A DNA stretch of 55,471 bases. Source: an archaeon. Its GTDB lineage: Archaea > Asgardarchaeota > Hermodarchaeia > Hermodarchaeales > Hermodarchaeaceae. Under the pieces are notes generated by a model. That model was not told the origin of the DNA and searched no databases. It saw only the letters and a list, made by a program, of their open reading frames with translations. Position 1 is the stretch's first letter. Each line of letters opens with the position of its first letter. The stretch is taken from the NCBI GenBank assembly GCA_016550425.1, contig JABXGS010000206.1:1-55471 (forward strand), in the 5' to 3' direction. Of the stretch, positions 53,385 through 55,471 are shown piece after piece. Position numbers and translations under genes: made by a program.

Positions 53385-54569
53385 ATGCTAGATGATGTTG
53401 ATGGACTAATGGAGCATTATGAGGTTGACGCCCTCTATCTCCAAGGCAAAAGCCTGATGAAATCTGATCTCTACTACATGACACGTTTTCTTGCAGTTGA
53501 TGACTTTGCCTTTGTGAAGCTTCCCAACAAACCAGGCATCTTAGCGGCAACGGATATGGTTTGTGAACGCGCCAAAAAGTACTCGTCAATTACCCTTTTT
53601 CATAGTCTGAGTCCGACATACAATAAAGCTATCCAAGAACAGTTATCCCGGGATGAATTCATTCTTCGAATGTTAGAGGATTTAGTGAAGAATCTTCTCC
53701 CATCAAATGGGACAGTCGGAGTTCCTCGCGATATTGATGCTTTACACGTCCATTATTTACAGAAACTTGGTATTGATGTCAAACCCGTTCAGAATTTATT
53801 TTTAGAAGCTCGTGAAACCAAAGATGAAGCAGAAATTAGGGCTATAGAACAAGCTAGGAACGCTACAGAGGCAACATTCAACCAGGTTATCGATGTCCTT
53901 CAGAATTCTGAAATCGGCGCTAATCGCATTTTACATTACCAAAAAACACCCTTAACTGTTGGACGAATCAAGCGGATTATCGAACATGCCTTAGTTGACA
54001 ATGATGCAGAAAATAGTGAAGAATCAATCGTCGCTGCAGGATCAAAGGGAGCTGATTTTCACTATCTCGGAATGCGTTCTGATGTCCTTTATGCAAATGA
54101 ACCGATAATTGTAGATATCTTTCCTCGGCGGCTAGATGAACGGTATCATGCAGACATCACACGAACAATCGTGCGAGGCTCGGTTTCAAAAAAAGTTCGA
54201 GAATTGTTCGAAGCTGTTGCGTCTGCATTGGATGCAGTTGCAGACGCATTGCAGGGAGGGGCCACTACTGAAGACCTTGTAAACGCTATGGCGGATTCTT
54301 TCGAACGAGATGGGCATTCATCAGCGAACCGTACTCCTGGAATTAAAGAAGGGATGTTACATTCTTTGGGGCATGGTATTGGTCTTAATGTTCATGAAAA
54401 TCCTTGGCTCTCGCTCCATCCCAATCCGCTAAAACCTGGTGCAGTGATTGCGGTAGAGCCCGCGCTCTATTATAAGAATGTCGGGGGAATCCGAATCGAA
54501 GATGACATGGTGGTAACATCGAAGGGCGGACGAAATATCACCACGTTGCCAAGAATGGTTTTTCTCTAG
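53385..54569 (+). CDS. M24 family Xaa-Pro aminopeptidase/dipeptidase
   Basis: 394 residues. N-terminal creatinase-like domain (about 1-150) and pita-bread catalytic domain with metal ligands in order: Asp of IVDIFPRR, Asp of HADITRT, His of LGHGIGLNVHE, Glu of AVEPALYY and Glu of IRIEDD. It cleaves peptides at X-Pro bonds. GGGAGG before the ATG. Ends in TAG. Confidence 0.92.
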   Translation: MLDDVDGLMEHYEVDALYLQGKSLMKSDLYYMTRFLAVDDFAFVKLPNKPGILAATDMVCERAKKYSSITLFHSLSPTYNKAIQEQLSRDEFILRMLEDLVKNLLPSNGTVGVPRDIDALHVHYLQKLGIDVKPVQNLFLEARETKDEAEIRAIEQARNATEATFNQVIDVLQNSEIGANRILHYQKTPLTVGRIKRIIEHALVDNDAENSEESIVAAGSKGADFHYLGMRSDVLYANEPIIVDIFPRRLDERYHADITRTIVRGSVSKKVRELFEAVASALDAVADALQGGATTEDLVNAMADSFERDGHSSANRTPGIKEGMLHSLGHGIGLNVHENPWLSLHPNPLKPGAVIAVEPALYYKNVGGIRIEDDMVVTSKGGRNITTLPRMVFL

Positions 54570-54595
54570 TTCGATTCTATGTCGTCAATGGCTGT

Positions 54596-55117
54596 TTATT
54601 TTTGAGAACTCCGTATGGTCGGAATGGTGTTGAGTAGTTGATGCGGACTCAATCTGATTTTACAGACCGGGCAAACGCCTTTAGCCTTAAGAAATTCCAA
54701 CATGTGTGCCCGGTGTCCCTGCGCATGACAGGAAGGACATAACACAACTAGGTCCCCTGGATCTACCCAATAGCCACACACCGCACACCTTTCCGCGGTT
54801 TCAAATGTAAAAGTCTGTGGCTGTACACCTGCAAGAGATACGCCACAGTTCCAACACACTGTATCGCTTGGGTTATTCCATTTTCCACACGAACACACTA
54901 ACACATCCACTTGGTACTCCGAGGGTTCCCAAGAGCGTTCTCGGTCCGATTGCACTTCAACTGGCCGCCAAGGATCTTGTGCACTTGTTCGCATATAACT
55001 ACGGGGTCGCGAATCACGACTATCCTGAACTGCAACGCACACAATACAGGCTGCAAGAAGTATAATTACAATGAAAATGATAGCAATGGGCCAAGAAAGT
55101 AGTAAAATCGCTTGCAC
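54596..55117 (-). CDS. Membrane-anchored protein with zinc ribbon and RING-like motif
   Basis: 173 residues. One membrane helix at residues 3-30, a basic linker, a small zinc ribbon (Cys75, 77, 88, 91), and a C-terminal treble-clef/RING-like motif: C111-x2-C114, C127-x2-C130-H131, H135, H138, C149-x2-C152, with HAQGHRAHMLEFL between. This C..C/C..CH..H..H/C..C order resembles the RING-H2 style of eukaryotic proteins, but ligand assignment is by eye. The start is GTG 55117, set by GGAGG 9 bases upstream. No ubiquitin, E1 or E2 gene is seen nearby. Convergent with the M24 gene. Confidence 0.75.
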   Translation of the reverse strand: MQAILLLSWPIAIIFIVIILLAACIVCVAVQDSRDSRPRSYMRTSAQDPWRPVEVQSDRERSWEPSEYQVDVLVCSCGKWNNPSDTVCWNCGVSLAGVQPQTFTFETAERCAVCGYWVDPGDLVVLCPSCHAQGHRAHMLEFLKAKGVCPVCKIRLSPHQLLNTIPTIRSSQK

Positions 55118-55400
55118 GAGTATGCGCCTCCCTAATATTTAGATGAATCCCGACTAATTTCACCTCTTCTTGGGATTCCCTATATTTGAATCATGACGAA
55201 ACTGCTGTTATTAGGGTTTGCTTTTTCGGCAAAAGACATGTTATTTTCCGCTTCAAATCAAGCCTCTTTGTTATCAGTTTCCTCTTTTCTCAGGACACCG
55301 TTTCATGGTTTTTACCGATGTGGCACTTTACAAGAGTGCTATTAATAAACTACAAGAAAGCACAATAGCATCATACATTCGATGCTTGAGAGTGCGTGCT

Positions 55401-55471
55401 ATGCCATTTGCAGAAGTTAATGGTGTAAGACTCTATTATGAAATCGATGGGAAAGGAGAACCTCTTCTTCT
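55401..55471 (+). CDS. Alpha/beta hydrolase, N-terminal fragment cut by window end
   Basis: ATG at 55401 opens 23 codons reading MPFAEVNGVRLYYEIDGKG and on, the usual first strands of alpha/beta-hydrolase proteins (NGVxLYYExxGxGxPLLL). The catalytic residues lie outside the window. Confidence 0.7.
   Translation, partial: MPFAEVNGVRLYYEIDGKGEPLL

Noticed and set aside
55186..55368. 60-residue plus-strand open frame near the end
   Set aside because: No ribosome site, odd composition, and it lies in the promoter region of the alpha/beta hydrolase.
1..55471. CRISPR arrays, insertion sequences, integrase or prophage genes
   Set aside because: No spaced direct repeats, transposase motifs or phage structural genes were seen.

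Overview
This window looks like chromosomal DNA of an archaeon. Many genes are preceded by TATA-like boxes, several at the roughly 26-base distance expected for leaderless transcripts, and others carry GGAGG/GGTGA ribosome sites. The gene content is typically archaeal: separate ADP-forming acyl-CoA synthetase alpha subunit, IorAB, Mut7-C RNase, TldD/TldE, Lrp and DtxR-FeoA regulators, and many small zinc-ribbon proteins. An Arf/Rab-like GTPase with an extra N-terminal domain and a membrane protein with a RING-like zinc motif would fit an Asgard lineage, but no marker gene here proves that. No rRNA, tRNA, CRISPR array, insertion sequence or prophage was seen. Coding density is high, with mostly single genes or 2-3 gene operons.

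Layout. 1-2.8 kb (minus strand): a truncated SPPY-type DNA methyltransferase behind two tandem coiled-coil/winged-helix proteins. 2.9-8.1 kb: ADP-forming acyl-CoA synthetase alpha subunit, an orphan protein, and divergent iorA-iorB. 8.1-11.5 kb: a nuclease-like protein with a lysine tail, decayed tandem paralogues of a small unknown protein (one with an in-frame amber codon), and a 5'-nucleotidase/SoxB-like metallophosphoesterase. 11.5-18.2 kb: branched-chain aminotransferase divergent from an Lrp regulator, a DUF362 protein, the GTPase, a 451-base gap that may encode a structured RNA, an M32 carboxypeptidase and a HisC-like aminotransferase. 18.3-34.4 kb: FGGY kinase, M3 peptidase, a C11 peptidase homologue lacking its catalytic residues, glutamine synthetase, B12-type radical SAM protein, paired zinc-ribbon proteins, flavin reductase, SatP-type acetate transporter, YjjX, Mut7-C and TldD/TldE. 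34.4-38.2 kb: grpE-dnaK-dnaJ. 38.4-43.9 kb: thioredoxin plus Cys-rich membrane protein with an adjacent regulator, AlkA glycosylase, and an iron operon (DtxR-FeoA, FeoB, small Cys-rich protein) with a clear DtxR-like palindrome on its TATA box. 44-55.5 kb: secreted M1 peptidase, radical SAM, PncC/CinA, zinc-ribbon proteins, RACo-like ASKHA ferredoxin, two convergent MFS transporters, M24 aminopeptidase, the RING-like membrane protein and the start of an alpha/beta hydrolase.

Together the genes suggest peptide and amino-acid fermentation. Peptidases (M32, M3, M1, M24, TldD/E) release amino acids, aminotransferases make 2-oxo acids, IorAB oxidises aryl-pyruvates to aryl-acetyl-CoA, and the ADP-forming synthetase could make ATP and a free acid; a SatP-like carrier may move acetate. 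Glutamine synthetase and Lrp would handle nitrogen. This pathway is inferred from families, not demonstrated.
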